From contig JAQWHI010000019.1 of the NCBI GenBank assembly GCA_029249445.1, positions 124,001 through 188,000 on the forward strand: DNA of 64,000 nucleotides, read 5' to 3'. This document shows positions 17,742 through 26,794 of the stretch, in pieces (the stretch's first letter is position 1; the number at the start of each line of letters is the position of its first letter). Source of the stretch: Crocinitomicaceae bacterium (GTDB lineage: Bacteria; Bacteroidota; Bacteroidia; Flavobacteriales_D; Crocinitomicaceae). Made by a program: the position numbers and the translations under genes. The notes beneath the pieces were generated by a model, which searched no databases, was not told where the DNA came from, and worked only from the letters and a program-made list of their open reading frames with translations.

Positions 17742-18847
17742 TATGTTTTTTTGTTCAAGACCGATGTTTTTATTTCAGGATAATAACGCTTGAAAAGTAA
17801 TGGTATTTTCACCTTCTTGGGGCGTTCCCAACCGATCATCTTTGGATCTGACTTGTAGGCCATTGCCCCATTTGCTCCAACCTCAATAAAATCCAGTTGT
17901 TGCTCTGTATGTGTTCTCCAAAAATAGATCGATTTTTTAAGGTTATTCATCCGAATCCATTTGACACGCTCAGAAACCATATAGTTCCTCCATAATTCAT
18001 TCATGTCATCGCGCAAAAAAGTTGGATTAAAATTGCTAATCAATACATTTCGTATGCCATTGTCTTGAAAATAAACACAATGTGCTTTCTTCAATTCATA
18101 GCGATTCCCATTGTTAAAGGACGGTAGCTTGATCAAAACAAAAGCATCTTCAAACAACTGAATGTAACGTTCGACCGTTTCATTGTCTAGCCCGCAACGT
18201 TCCCCCAGATCATTGTATGAAATTGGCAGTCCTACATTGAACGCAAGAAGTTGAAGCATTCGTTTCAATTTGTCTTCCTTGTTGACTCGGTCATTTGCTC
18301 CCAATTGAGCACTTACAATTTCATCTATAAGCTCACGTAAAATCTGTTCTGCTTGCTCCAAATCATTCAATACTGCAGGATAATTCCCATAGATCAAACG
18401 CTGCTCCATTAATTCGCTTTCAGTAATCAAACCAAAATGCTGAGCAGACTCACTGAATGAGGGGGCAAAAATAGTAAACAACATCCCCTCAATTTCGAGC
18501 GCTTCAATTAATTCATCATCAATAATCGGTTTGTAGGAACAACAAACAACCAATTTACAATGAAATGCTCCTCCAAAAACACCTTCTATAAAATCTCCCA
18601 AATCTTCAAGATGTTGAGCCTCTCGGAGAACAACAACTTGCTCCTCACGCTCCATTAAGAATGTCTTCGACAATTCTTCTCGCTCGTTCTTCATGGAACA
18701 ATCAATCGTACGAAAAGTCGTATTTGCCTCTTCAAAAATAGATTCCAACAGCGACTGTTTTCCTGTGCGTTTTGGGCCGCGAATAAGAAGTAGTTTAAAC
18801 GTCTCTAATTTCTGCTTGAGGAGGGTTTTTTGGACTCTTTCGATCAT
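17714..18847 (-). CDS. AAA_14/DUF4143-type ATPase with degenerate Walker B
   Basis: 377 residues. Walker A is GPKRTGKQSLL (about 25-35). The position of Walker B reads QVVVLREAQHL, with arginine where the family has aspartate (usually LLDEIQ), so ATP hydrolysis may be impaired. A winged-helix segment lies near 195-245 (ISYNDLGERCGLDNETVERYI) and the C-terminus carries the DUF4143 nuclease-like core (YMVSERVKW, YFWRTHTEQQLDFIE), in which the usual E of the ExD motif is replaced by Q-L-D. Members are proposed to be DNA-associated ATPases of unknown role. It overlaps the AddB-like gene by 28 bp, implying coupled translation. No adjacent helicase. Confidence 0.82.
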   Translation of the reverse strand: MIERVQKTLLKQKLETFKLLLIRGPKRTGKQSLLESIFEEANTTFRTIDCSMKNEREELSKTFLMEREEQVVVLREAQHLEDLGDFIEGVFGGAFHCKLVVCCSYKPIIDDELIEALEIEGMLFTIFAPSFSESAQHFGLITESELMEQRLIYGNYPAVLNDLEQAEQILRELIDEIVSAQLGANDRVNKEDKLKRMLQLLAFNVGLPISYNDLGERCGLDNETVERYIQLFEDAFVLIKLPSFNNGNRYELKKAHCVYFQDNGIRNVLISNFNPTFLRDDMNELWRNYMVSERVKWIRMNNLKKSIYFWRTHTEQQLDFIEVGANGAMAYKSDPKMIGWERPKKVKIPLLFKRYYPEIKTSVLNKKTYWNFLTRKQ

Positions 18848-18931
18848 CTGTTTTAATTGACTGAATGCACTAATTTACAACAAAACCGCTAAAATCAATT
18901 AAATATTACGGTTTATGTGATTTGAATCGTC

Positions 18932-20155
18932 CTAATCCAACCAAACCGCATCAAAAAAGCGAAATGGGCGGGGAGAGTTCATGAATTTATTCCCTCCGGA
19001 AGCTTTGATGACAAGAAACTTTTCACCGGAAGCCATAACGCGTACCCAATGTGTTCCGTCAGTATACGAATGTCCAATCCCTTGGTAGGCGTCAAGTGTA
19101 TCTTCAAGCACAATTTTTTCAATTGTACTTTCTCTTGGACTTGGAATGTGCATTTTTGCAAGTTGATCGAGTGGCAAGTCATCCTTTCTAAGATACACCT
19201 CTACTTCATACGTATTTCCTTGTCCCAAATCACGGTAGATCAGACGAAGTAAAAGATCATCACCGTCAAATAAACGGTGTACTTCTTGTTGTTGTCCTGG
19301 GAAAACAGCTCCAAAGCGAATGGAGTCATTTTCATAAATCGTTGATCGATACGACCGCACTGAACGTGAAATGTCCGAGTCTTCACTGTAACTGGCGAGC
19401 ACCTTCCGAACGTGATATCCTTTGTGCTCTAGGCATTTAATAACTCCCCTACTTCCGGCCAGATGTCCTGCTCCGATGGCACAAAAAACGGATTTAATAT
19501 GCATCAAAGAGTCCAATTTGTGAGACATCGTTTTGTTCCGATCAACAATCATTGCTTCGTATAATCCTGGAAAACCGCTCATTGAATTTTTCATCATTTC
19601 ATCAAGAACCGAAATGTCTCCAGCGATGTACTTGTTCAATAGAATAACTTCATCATACATTAAGGCATCCAAATGAATTCCTTTCCAATATGGGGTCAAA
19701 CTAAAATCTTTTACAACATTGATTTGAGACTCAATGGACTCAAGTGGTTCAAATAACTTTCCTGCGTTGCTGCTAAATTGCTGAAAATAAGCATCCAATG
19801 GCTGCGGCATACCATCTTCGTCTCCGTATACTCTTTTACTTGCTCTACTTGACGAAGTAAATGGGTTTCCATATTTATCGTAATTCAAATCAATTGTTTC
19901 CGTCAAAGGACCAAGGTCTTCAAATGCAGAAAAAATATCCACCTCACAAGCAATAATTTCAGCTTGGTCCAACGCAACATAGGTGCTATCCGACAGATTG
20001 TATACCCGGCGATCATTCGTATGCATTGTCCCGAAGAGGTAAGACGTTTGAATTCCATTTCCAGATATTTCCCACAACAATTCATGCGCTGTATCAATTG
20101 TTTGAGAAAGAGCCGATATTGGCGCTAACAATAAGAGAGTAACGAATAATTTCAC
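18932..20155 (-). CDS. TraB/GumN-family secreted protein
   Basis: 407 residues with a signal peptide (MKLFVTLLLLAPISALSQ). The TraB/GumN domain spans about residues 22-250: LLWEISGNG, SYLFGTMHTND with the GxxH motif, and IGAGHLAGSRGV, the second histidine motif. Residues 260-407 are an additional beta-rich domain with no recognised family. TraB/Tiki-like folds include metalloproteases, suggesting a periplasmic hydrolase; activity is inference. Alone between the ATPase and hutI. Confidence 0.82.
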   Translation of the reverse strand: MKLFVTLLLLAPISALSQTIDTAHELLWEISGNGIQTSYLFGTMHTNDRRVYNLSDSTYVALDQAEIIACEVDIFSAFEDLGPLTETIDLNYDKYGNPFTSSSRASKRVYGDEDGMPQPLDAYFQQFSSNAGKLFEPLESIESQINVVKDFSLTPYWKGIHLDALMYDEVILLNKYIAGDISVLDEMMKNSMSGFPGLYEAMIVDRNKTMSHKLDSLMHIKSVFCAIGAGHLAGSRGVIKCLEHKGYHVRKVLASYSEDSDISRSVRSYRSTIYENDSIRFGAVFPGQQQEVHRLFDGDDLLLRLIYRDLGQGNTYEVEVYLRKDDLPLDQLAKMHIPSPRESTIEKIVLEDTLDAYQGIGHSYTDGTHWVRVMASGEKFLVIKASGGNKFMNSPRPFRFFDAVWLD

Positions 20156-20206
20156 ACGTATAATATAGGGTTAATTGCTTGATTTACGAAAGCAAAATAT
20201 TGAAAA

Positions 20207-21439
20207 TTAACAAATGATTCGCTCGATCAACTGATCTCCAAAGGAATAAGGTATATAGGCAAGATTGGGTATTTTTTTTGTAAGAACAATTGGTGTTTTT
20301 TTACCTAAAGAAATTATTCCATGCGTAGCTGATAAATCCATGGCGTAAGCAGCATTAATTGTCAATGCGTTCAATGCTTCCTCTGGAGTCATTTTCATCT
20401 TTATACACGCCAAGGACCATACAAAGCTCAGGTTCCCACTCGGAGTGGATCCCGGATTAAAGTCACTGGCAAGTGCTACCGGCAAATTGTTGTCCATTAA
20501 TCGTCGGGCATCACCAAAAGGAATTGATAGGAAGTGAGAACAACTCGGAAGAAGTGTTGACATCGTCTGAGATCCTTTCAATGCCTGTATATCTTCATCT
20601 GTCAATTCTTCAAGGTGATCGACAGAAAGCGCGCCCATTTCGACAGCTTTTGGAATCCCCCCTAAGGCTGAAAATTGATTCACATGCACTTTTGGTTTTA
20701 ATCCGATTGCTATTCCTGCTTGCAACAACTCTTCCATTTCATCGACAGAAAAATAGTTGCGCTCGCAAAAAACATCGATATAATCGGCCAATTTCTCTTC
20801 TTTAATGATTGGCAACATTTCATTGATAATTAAATCAAGATAGGCTCGGTGGTTATTTTTATATTCTGGTGGAAATGCATGTGCTCCAAGAAAGGTCGCT
20901 TTAATTTTTATTGGACATGCCCGTTTCAAACGTTGTATGACACGTAACATTTTTAATTCAGCTTGCACAGACAATCCATATCCTGATTTGATCTCCAAAG
21001 CACCTGTGCCGTAGGACATCAATCTGTCAATCCGCTCTTTTGCCTGATCGAACAACTCGTCCTCAGACATTTCAGTCAAACGCCTTGCAGAGTTGAGAAT
21101 TCCTCCTCCTTTCATGGCGATTTCTTCATAACTCAAGCCATTGATTCGATCCACAAATTCTTCTTCTCGTGTCTTGGCAAATACCGTGTGGGTGTGTGAG
21201 TCGCAAAATGCGGGCATCACGAACTTACCATCAGCATCGATGACCTCAAGATTTCTCCAGTCAGTGATTCCTCCCCAATCGTCCATCGATCCATAGGCAA
21301 CAATTACACCATCTTCCAATGCCAAATAGGCATTTTCCAAAATAGGAAGTTCTTTCATCTCTTTTCCTCTGAGTACTGCAGAACGATTTTCGCCATATTG
21401 AACGAGGCCTTTGATATTTTTAATTAGAATCTTAGACAT
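20207..21439 (-). CDS. hutI: imidazolonepropionase
   Basis: 410 residues, an amidohydrolase-fold enzyme. Metal and substrate residues are visible: H82 and H84 in CDSHTHTVFAKTREEEF, a histidine in LGAHAFPPE, a histidine in VHVNQFSALGG, and the aspartate of ASDFNPGSTPSGNL, all hallmarks of HutI. It hydrolyses 4-imidazolone-5-propanoate to N-formimino-L-glutamate in histidine breakdown. The other hut genes (H, U, F/G) are not in the window. Ordinary length, single gene. Confidence 0.94.
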   Translation of the reverse strand: MSKILIKNIKGLVQYGENRSAVLRGKEMKELPILENAYLALEDGVIVAYGSMDDWGGITDWRNLEVIDADGKFVMPAFCDSHTHTVFAKTREEEFVDRINGLSYEEIAMKGGGILNSARRLTEMSEDELFDQAKERIDRLMSYGTGALEIKSGYGLSVQAELKMLRVIQRLKRACPIKIKATFLGAHAFPPEYKNNHRAYLDLIINEMLPIIKEEKLADYIDVFCERNYFSVDEMEELLQAGIAIGLKPKVHVNQFSALGGIPKAVEMGALSVDHLEELTDEDIQALKGSQTMSTLLPSCSHFLSIPFGDARRLMDNNLPVALASDFNPGSTPSGNLSFVWSLACIKMKMTPEEALNALTINAAYAMDLSATHGIISLGKKTPIVLTKKIPNLAYIPYSFGDQLIERIIC

Positions 21440-21565
21440 ACCACAATGTTAAGAAATATGTACTTATTCAGCTCTATTTTACATAAATTCAATCGGAATA
21501 ATTCGTGTCTTCTCATAAAAAATGACGAAATTTTAAAAAGGTTCTTTCCATTTAAATAAAAACTA

Positions 21566-21573
21566 TAACTTTG
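21566..21573 (+). promoter_or_regulatory. promoter -7 box of tRNA-Leu
   Basis: TAACTTTG, an exact TAnnTTTG match 25 bp before the tRNA 5' end. The -33 position reads TTC/TTT rather than TTG. Confidence 0.6.
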
Positions 21574-21598
21574 CGATCGCTCTACCAGAGAATCAAAT

Positions 21599-21680
21599 GC
21601 CTGAGTGGCGGAATTGGTAGACGCGCTGGATTCAAAATCCAGTTCCTTCGGGAGTGCGGGTTCGATTCCCGCCTCAGGTA
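21599..21680 (+). tRNA. tRNA-Leu (CAA anticodon)
   Basis: An 82-nt cloverleaf with acceptor arms GCCTGAG / CTCAGGT (one G-U pair at position 1:72), a D-arm with GGCGGAATTGGTAGAC, anticodon stem CTGGA/TCCAG around loop TTCAAAA giving anticodon CAA, a long variable arm (TTCCTTCGGGAG) as expected for leucine, and a T-arm GCGGGTTCGATTCCCGC. Discriminator is A at 21680. CCA is not encoded (the next bases are CAA), so it must be added post-transcriptionally. Confidence 0.96.
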
Positions 21681-21681
21681 C

Positions 21682-21719
21682 AAAAACCCCTCATAATCAT
21701 CTGGTTTGGAGGGGTTTTT
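21682..21719 (+). terminator. intrinsic terminator of tRNA-Leu
   Basis: Stem AAAAACCCCTC / GAGGGGTTTTT (11 bp) with a 16-nt loop, starting 2 nt after the tRNA. The paired A/T runs also make it usable from the minus strand, where it could stop read-through from the large T9SS gene. Confidence 0.85.
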
Positions 21720-21853
21720 CTTTGTCCAGTTAAAAAGTAGCTGTTGTTTGGAGTCGGGTGCAAATCACTGCCAAAACTTTGAAGTCCCTCGCATTGAAGA
21801 AATACATGAAAATTAGGGTGTTACAATGTTTCTTTGATGAAGCGTATACTGCT

Positions 21854-24800
21854 TTATTTCACTACAAGCTTGAAGACTCCAGATGTGTTTGCCAATTGTA
21901 AATGCAAATAGTAAGTCCCTGAGGCGACATTTAACTGATAATTCAATGTTTCAAGACCCTCTCTTGATTCAGTTAGTATACATTTCCCAACTGCATCGTA
22001 AACCGCTACATCAATTTGCTCTTGCAATCCGTCAAAGTCAATGCGGAAATTCCCGTCAGACGGATTCGGTCGCACAATGGCAACATTGGCCAAAGTATTC
22101 TCATTCAAGTTCACTTCATCGACAACGAAGCAAGCACTTGTGTCTGTGCAGCTCCCTGAAGTAACAATTACAGCATACGTTCCATTCGCCGTAGCAATAT
22201 ATGAGGGATTGGTTGCTCCCACTATGGGCGAGAATCCGTTTTCGCAATCAATCCATTGGAATGTTCCTACCGTGTCGTCTGCCGTCAGAACGAGACCTCC
22301 TTGAGTAACATTCGCATCAAGCGTTTCAATAGTTAAATTTAAATATGCTGTAGAATCACATCCTTCTGCATTTTGCAGCAATACTGCAAACACTCCTGAC
22401 GTCAAATACACATTTCCATTCCAAGCATAGCTCTCACAGGCAATCACATCTGTTGACGAAGAGAGCGGTTGACATCCAAGAATAATTTGAATGCTATAAT
22501 CTTCAACTTCTCCATCAAAACCAACTTCACATGTGTCTGGAGATTGATTGTACTTTGCCGACACCCGCATCGTTGTTGTTCCGATGTATGCATTTGCAGG
22601 AACGGTTACCATCAATGGTGATAAATTTGTTGGTCCATTCGGGGTATTTTGAGCAAACCCCATATCGTATTCCTCACCGGGATCATTAAAATCAAAATCG
22701 TGGTTCCAATCAATCCATGCTTTCGCATGAACTGTATAATTCCCATCAGTATTTACATTTGTGGTCAACGGATATGAACTTCCCGCCATAACAGTTGTTG
22801 AATGTGTATTGAAATAGCTTGTATATGGATTTGTTTTTCCAGTTGGATTATTAATCGTATTGAAATCGACCAAAGTAACTGCAGTTTGCCAACCCATACT
22901 GCCGCTCGACGCACAATACATCCCTGGTTTTATTGTGTACATGAACTTGTATGTCTCGGTTGTATCGCCGGAGTCCCCTACGGCGTATACCTTAAAATAA
23001 ACAACCGTCCCCTGCACGGCGTCCGGCAATGGTTGATCTGATACCCATGTGGAATCCAATGTGTTGGTCATAGGAATCACATTCCCGAAAACAGGACTAT
23101 TAAGAGACCATTCCACGTAGGCACTGGACACTGTGCCGTCATACGAAATCACCGAAGTAACAAATTCATCTACACCCTCTTTTGGAAAGACTTCTGATGG
23201 TGGATTTGTAATCTCAGTCGTCAAAATTGCGGGATAATTAGCACGCCCATCCAGCGTAAACTCCCACAAACCACGCCCCCAAGTATTGGCACGGAGCGTA
23301 TTGGAGCCGTACATAATTTCCATTTCGTTGACTGAAACATTTGGCAAATCAGGATTGTAAGGCGTCCAAGTGGTGCTAGACATTGCTTTCTTAAATACAC
23401 CGTGTTCTGTTCCCACATATATTGTGCTTGCATTCGTATGGTCAATAACTACTGATCTCACAGGCATGTTCCCTAAGTTGTAAGTAATGTTTGTCCAAGT
23501 AAGACCATTATTATTAGAGATGAATACCTTTTCACCGTTGTTTTGATGCGATGAATACACGACAACAATCGTGAAATCATCATTGGGGTCAAAGCAAACG
23601 TCTGAAATGTATGAATTTGGCAATGTGCCTTGAATATCAAAAAAAGACGTTCCTCCATTTAATGAAATTTCAATCTTTTCATAACGCGTTACAACTATTT
23701 TCTGTGAATTGCCCTCAGAAATGGCAGCTCTCTTAATGTCTCCACTGAAACTCGGCGTCCCAACCTTTGTCCAGCTCGACCCGAAATTATCACTTCTATG
23801 AACCGTATCTCCAAAAGAATACACCCGCATGTGGTCGTTTGGATCATAAAACAATGGTGCGACCCAGCCCCCATTTTGATCTGGGGGTGTAGCTCCAGAG
23901 ATTGTCATTCCTCCATTTTTACTTACGTAACGATATCCATATTGAGCGCTTACGAATAGCCAATCATCATTCAATGGATGAAAAATTCCTTCCATTCCGT
24001 CACCACCCCATACTTCAAGCCAACCATTTTCAGTGTGCATGCTTGTACCGTTGTCTTGAGCTCCCGATATCGTTCGTTCATGGTTTGACTGACTCAAACC
24101 TAAAGTATAGTTTTCACGTATTGATACTCCCTCAAAAATTTCCCAAGAAATACCATTATCACTACTTCTTGCCAACAGTCCATCAGTACAAATCCAGAGA
24201 ATCCCATTTATATACCTTGCACGACGAATATCCGCATGAACATACGTATCGTTTGTTGTGTATGTGGCATTCCCTTCATGCCATATCGTTTTTCGCTCAA
24301 AGTTTTGTCCCCCATCTGCGCTCATGTATACATCTATGGCTCCAATCAGAATATGGCTCGTATCAACATCGCTTACTGCGAACCCGCCATACATTCCTAT
24401 TCCGTGATTTGAAACCTCAGTAAATGTCACCCCTTGATTTTCTGATTTCCAGAGGTAGTCATTATTTACGGCATAAATACAATCAGGACAGTCACTCGAG
24501 GTTGAAAAACGACTAATATTTCCTGATGGTGTAGCTCCAGATGAAAAGAAAGATTGACCCGTATTTGTTGAAACATAAAGGAAGTTGGCACCGGATGGGC
24601 GCACATACATCACGTTCGGGTCAGTCGGGTGAAAGTGTATTTCTCGCGTATTTGCAGAGAGGATTTGTGTCCATGTTAACATGTCATCTGTTGAACGGTA
24701 AAATCCTTGTCCCGATGCAACGTACACCAAATCGGGAATGGTTGGATGGTAAATGACTTCATAAATCTGTTGATTCGTTCCTAGCCCCCCCCATCCAAGA

Positions 24801-25453
24801 TTCGTTGGGTTAAATGGAGTAATGGTCCAGGTCAAACCTGCATCCGAAGAACGATAGATTCCATGGGAAGCACCATTGGAAGCATTCCTAACATTAATCA
24901 ATACCGAATCATTATTTGTTGGGCGCACTGTCATGGTGTTTACTCCTGAAGCTGTTAGAAAATCTGTAGAATTTTCATTCCATGTAAGCCCACCGTCAGT
25001 AGTTTGCCAAAAACCACCACTTCGAGAACCTAAATAAATTCTATCTGGATCGTTTGGATCACTGTAAAAACATTCTACACGCCCCAAACCAACAGCATAG
25101 TGCTCTGTTACCTGTCCTATGTAATGCGGACCGAGCTGCTCCCAACCTGCATTGAAAATATTTGATTCTGGTACATTATCTAAAAACGAAAGGTAGGCCT
25201 TTTCAGCAAAAAAAGGATCGGACTTGCTACGATCTCCTGAAGGAGCATATCTTTTTTCATTTTCATACAACCAGCGCTGGTATCCCTTCCATCCAGACCC
25301 TTTCGCTTTAATGTCTATGGTGTCGAAATAAAGCTCTGCTTCTTTAACAACGTCAAAAATATTTACTTGAGGGTCACGTGCCATTTGCTTCCACTCTTGA
25401 GAGTAAATACATGAAGCATGAGCAATTAGAATGGAGAGTAGAAAGCGTTTCAT
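21854..25453 (-). CDS. large T9SS cargo protein: sortilin/BNR-type propeller, GEVED domain, sorting domain
   Basis: About 1199 residues from the ATG at 25453, which gives a clean signal peptide (MKRFLLSILI...CIYSQ); an in-frame ATG at 25474 adds seven residues. Residues about 95-740 hold many Asp-box/BNR repeats of the VPS10/sortilin propeller type (STDGGLTW, SSDAGLTW, STNTGQSF, SSDNGISW, SNNNGLTW). Then a beta-sandwich (about 760-870), a GEVED domain (about 880-1005, ending FDGEVEDYSI), a cysteine-poor Ig-like linker, and a type A sorting domain (VRPNPSDGNFRI...YYLHLQLANTSG). It should be exported across the outer membrane by T9SS and attached or released. Propeller proteins of this kind include glycoside-binding and hydrolase-like members; the role here is unknown. 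Confidence 0.88.
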   Translation of the reverse strand: MKRFLLSILIAHASCIYSQEWKQMARDPQVNIFDVVKEAELYFDTIDIKAKGSGWKGYQRWLYENEKRYAPSGDRSKSDPFFAEKAYLSFLDNVPESNIFNAGWEQLGPHYIGQVTEHYAVGLGRVECFYSDPNDPDRIYLGSRSGGFWQTTDGGLTWNENSTDFLTASGVNTMTVRPTNNDSVLINVRNASNGASHGIYRSSDAGLTWTITPFNPTNLGWGGLGTNQQIYEVIYHPTIPDLVYVASGQGFYRSTDDMLTWTQILSANTREIHFHPTDPNVMYVRPSGANFLYVSTNTGQSFFSSGATPSGNISRFSTSSDCPDCIYAVNNDYLWKSENQGVTFTEVSNHGIGMYGGFAVSDVDTSHILIGAIDVYMSADGGQNFERKTIWHEGNATYTTNDTYVHADIRRARYINGILWICTDGLLARSSDNGISWEIFEGVSIRENYTLGLSQSNHERTISGAQDNGTSMHTENGWLEVWGGDGMEGIFHPLNDDWLFVSAQYGYRYVSKNGGMTISGATPPDQNGGWVAPLFYDPNDHMRVYSFGDTVHRSDNFGSSWTKVGTPSFSGDIKRAAISEGNSQKIVVTRYEKIEISLNGGTSFFDIQGTLPNSYISDVCFDPNDDFTIVVVYSSHQNNGEKVFISNNNGLTWTNITYNLGNMPVRSVVIDHTNASTIYVGTEHGVFKKAMSSTTWTPYNPDLPNVSVNEMEIMYGSNTLRANTWGRGLWEFTLDGRANYPAILTTEITNPPSEVFPKEGVDEFVTSVISYDGTVSSAYVEWSLNSPVFGNVIPMTNTLDSTWVSDQPLPDAVQGTVVYFKVYAVGDSGDTTETYKFMYTIKPGMYCASSGSMGWQTAVTLVDFNTINNPTGKTNPYTSYFNTHSTTVMAGSSYPLTTNVNTDGNYTVHAKAWIDWNHDFDFNDPGEEYDMGFAQNTPNGPTNLSPLMVTVPANAYIGTTTMRVSAKYNQSPDTCEVGFDGEVEDYSIQIILGCQPLSSSTDVIACESYAWNGNVYLTSGVFAVLLQNAEGCDSTAYLNLTIETLDANVTQGGLVLTADDTVGTFQWIDCENGFSPIVGATNPSYIATANGTYAVIVTSGSCTDTSACFVVDEVNLNENTLANVAIVRPNPSDGNFRIDFDGLQEQIDVAVYDAVGKCILTESREGLETLNYQLNVASGTYYLHLQLANTSGVFKLVVK

Positions 25454-25535
25454 TTGCACTTGTTTATTGACCACAATGTAATAAATATTCCACTTTATTA
25501 ATAAATTAGCGAAACAGTTCGCTGAATTTTACTGC

Positions 25536-26555
25536 ATGAAAAAATTACTTTTTACGTTTAGTATATTCATTCATTTGTTTGTTGCTGGTCAAAGTAGTAC
25601 TAGTTTCGAACACAATGGAATTAGTCGAAATTTTATCTACTACACACCAACCTCCTGGACACAGGGTGAATCCGTCCCACTTCTTTTCGTTTTACATGGT
25701 TTGACTCAAAGTGGTGCAGGAATAATGAGTATTACCGACTTCAATACAATAGCGGAGGCGAACAATTTTATCGTTTGCTATCCTGATGGACTAAATAATT
25801 CTTGGAACGCGGACATGAATATTACTGTATCTCAAGCTGACGATATCGGTTTCATTGAGGAACTCGCTATCTTTATGCAAAATGATTTCAATACAGATCC
25901 GAACAGGCAGTATTTGTGTGGATTTTCAAATGGTGGGTTTATGAGCTACAAGTTGGCCTGCGAATCAAATCAATGTTTTGCGGCAATTGCTTCCGTTGCT
26001 GGAACGATGAGCGATACCGTTTATCAGAATTGTGTCCCCCAATACACCCCAGACATTTTACAAATTCATGGCACAGCAGATCCTGTTGTAAGCTATGATG
26101 GCGGACCCACAGTTGGTGTCTCTGTTGATGCACTGATGGAGCAGTGGAGAGCCTTCTACAGCTGCGACCTTGAGCCAACAATGAACTCCATGCCAAACAC
26201 CAATATTTTGGACCTTTCCTATCCGGAGCGCTACACCTACACCAATTGTGAGGCTTCACTCGAACTCATAAAAATTATTGGTGGTGGACATCAGTGGCCC
26301 GGTATTGTAACTCTCCTCGGTGGGTTGGGCACAATCAATATGGATTTTTACTCCCCACAACTTATTTGGGAATTCCTAGAAAACAAAACATGTTCTGAAA
26401 CTTCAAGTACAATTGAATTAAAAGAAAACCCAACAAAAAAGATTCTGAAAATTATTGACATGATGGGCAGAGAAACGAAATTTATACCGAACACGCCCTT
26501 GATCTATATCTATTCAGATGGGACGAAGGAAAAAGTCATGAAATTAAAGCACTGA
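25536..26555 (+). CDS. secreted alpha/beta-hydrolase esterase (LpqC / PHB-depolymerase type)
   Basis: 339 residues with a signal peptide (cleavage near VAGQS, residue 20). The catalytic machinery is complete: oxyanion HGLTQSG (54-60), nucleophile S131 in GFSNGG, D182 in GTADPVV and H252 in GGGHQWPG. This pattern is that of LpqC-like feruloyl/acetyl-xylan esterases and PHB depolymerases. The last 50 residues (IELKENPTKKILKIIDMMGRE..., YIYSDGTKEKV) resemble a short type A T9SS sorting domain, so it is probably surface-exported. Natural ester substrate unknown; plant or algal polysaccharide esters are plausible. Divergent from the large propeller gene. Confidence 0.87.
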   Translation: MKKLLFTFSIFIHLFVAGQSSTSFEHNGISRNFIYYTPTSWTQGESVPLLFVLHGLTQSGAGIMSITDFNTIAEANNFIVCYPDGLNNSWNADMNITVSQADDIGFIEELAIFMQNDFNTDPNRQYLCGFSNGGFMSYKLACESNQCFAAIASVAGTMSDTVYQNCVPQYTPDILQIHGTADPVVSYDGGPTVGVSVDALMEQWRAFYSCDLEPTMNSMPNTNILDLSYPERYTYTNCEASLELIKIIGGGHQWPGIVTLLGGLGTINMDFYSPQLIWEFLENKTCSETSSTIELKENPTKKILKIIDMMGRETKFIPNTPLIYIYSDGTKEKVMKLKH

Positions 26556-26692
26556 TTTAATCCCAAAGCATGACCAACCTAGGGTGCAATTATACCTCTC
26601 ATCCAAACAGTAAAATACATCCGATTTATTTTTGATAAAAAATAAAAACTGCTCAAAATACCCGTTTTAATGGGCGATCCAGGAGTAATTAC

Positions 26693-26707
26693 TATTTAGA
26701 CTAAATA
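26693..26707. promoter_or_regulatory. perfect palindromic operator upstream of the porin/FMN operon
   Basis: TATTTAG-A-CTAAATA is a perfect 7-1-7 inverted repeat 35 bp before a candidate promoter (TTG 26728-26730, 20-nt spacer, TTCCTTTG 26751-26758). Symmetric AT-rich 15-mers of this shape are typical of metal-sensing repressors (Fur or DtxR/MntR families). No other copy was seen in the window. The regulator identity is inference. Confidence 0.5.
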
Positions 26708-26794
26708 AAAATACCGTAAATAGGGTATTGTGAAAACTTGATCTGTTCTGTTCCTTTGTACTCAGAAACAGAAATAAAAAAAGTACACAATACT

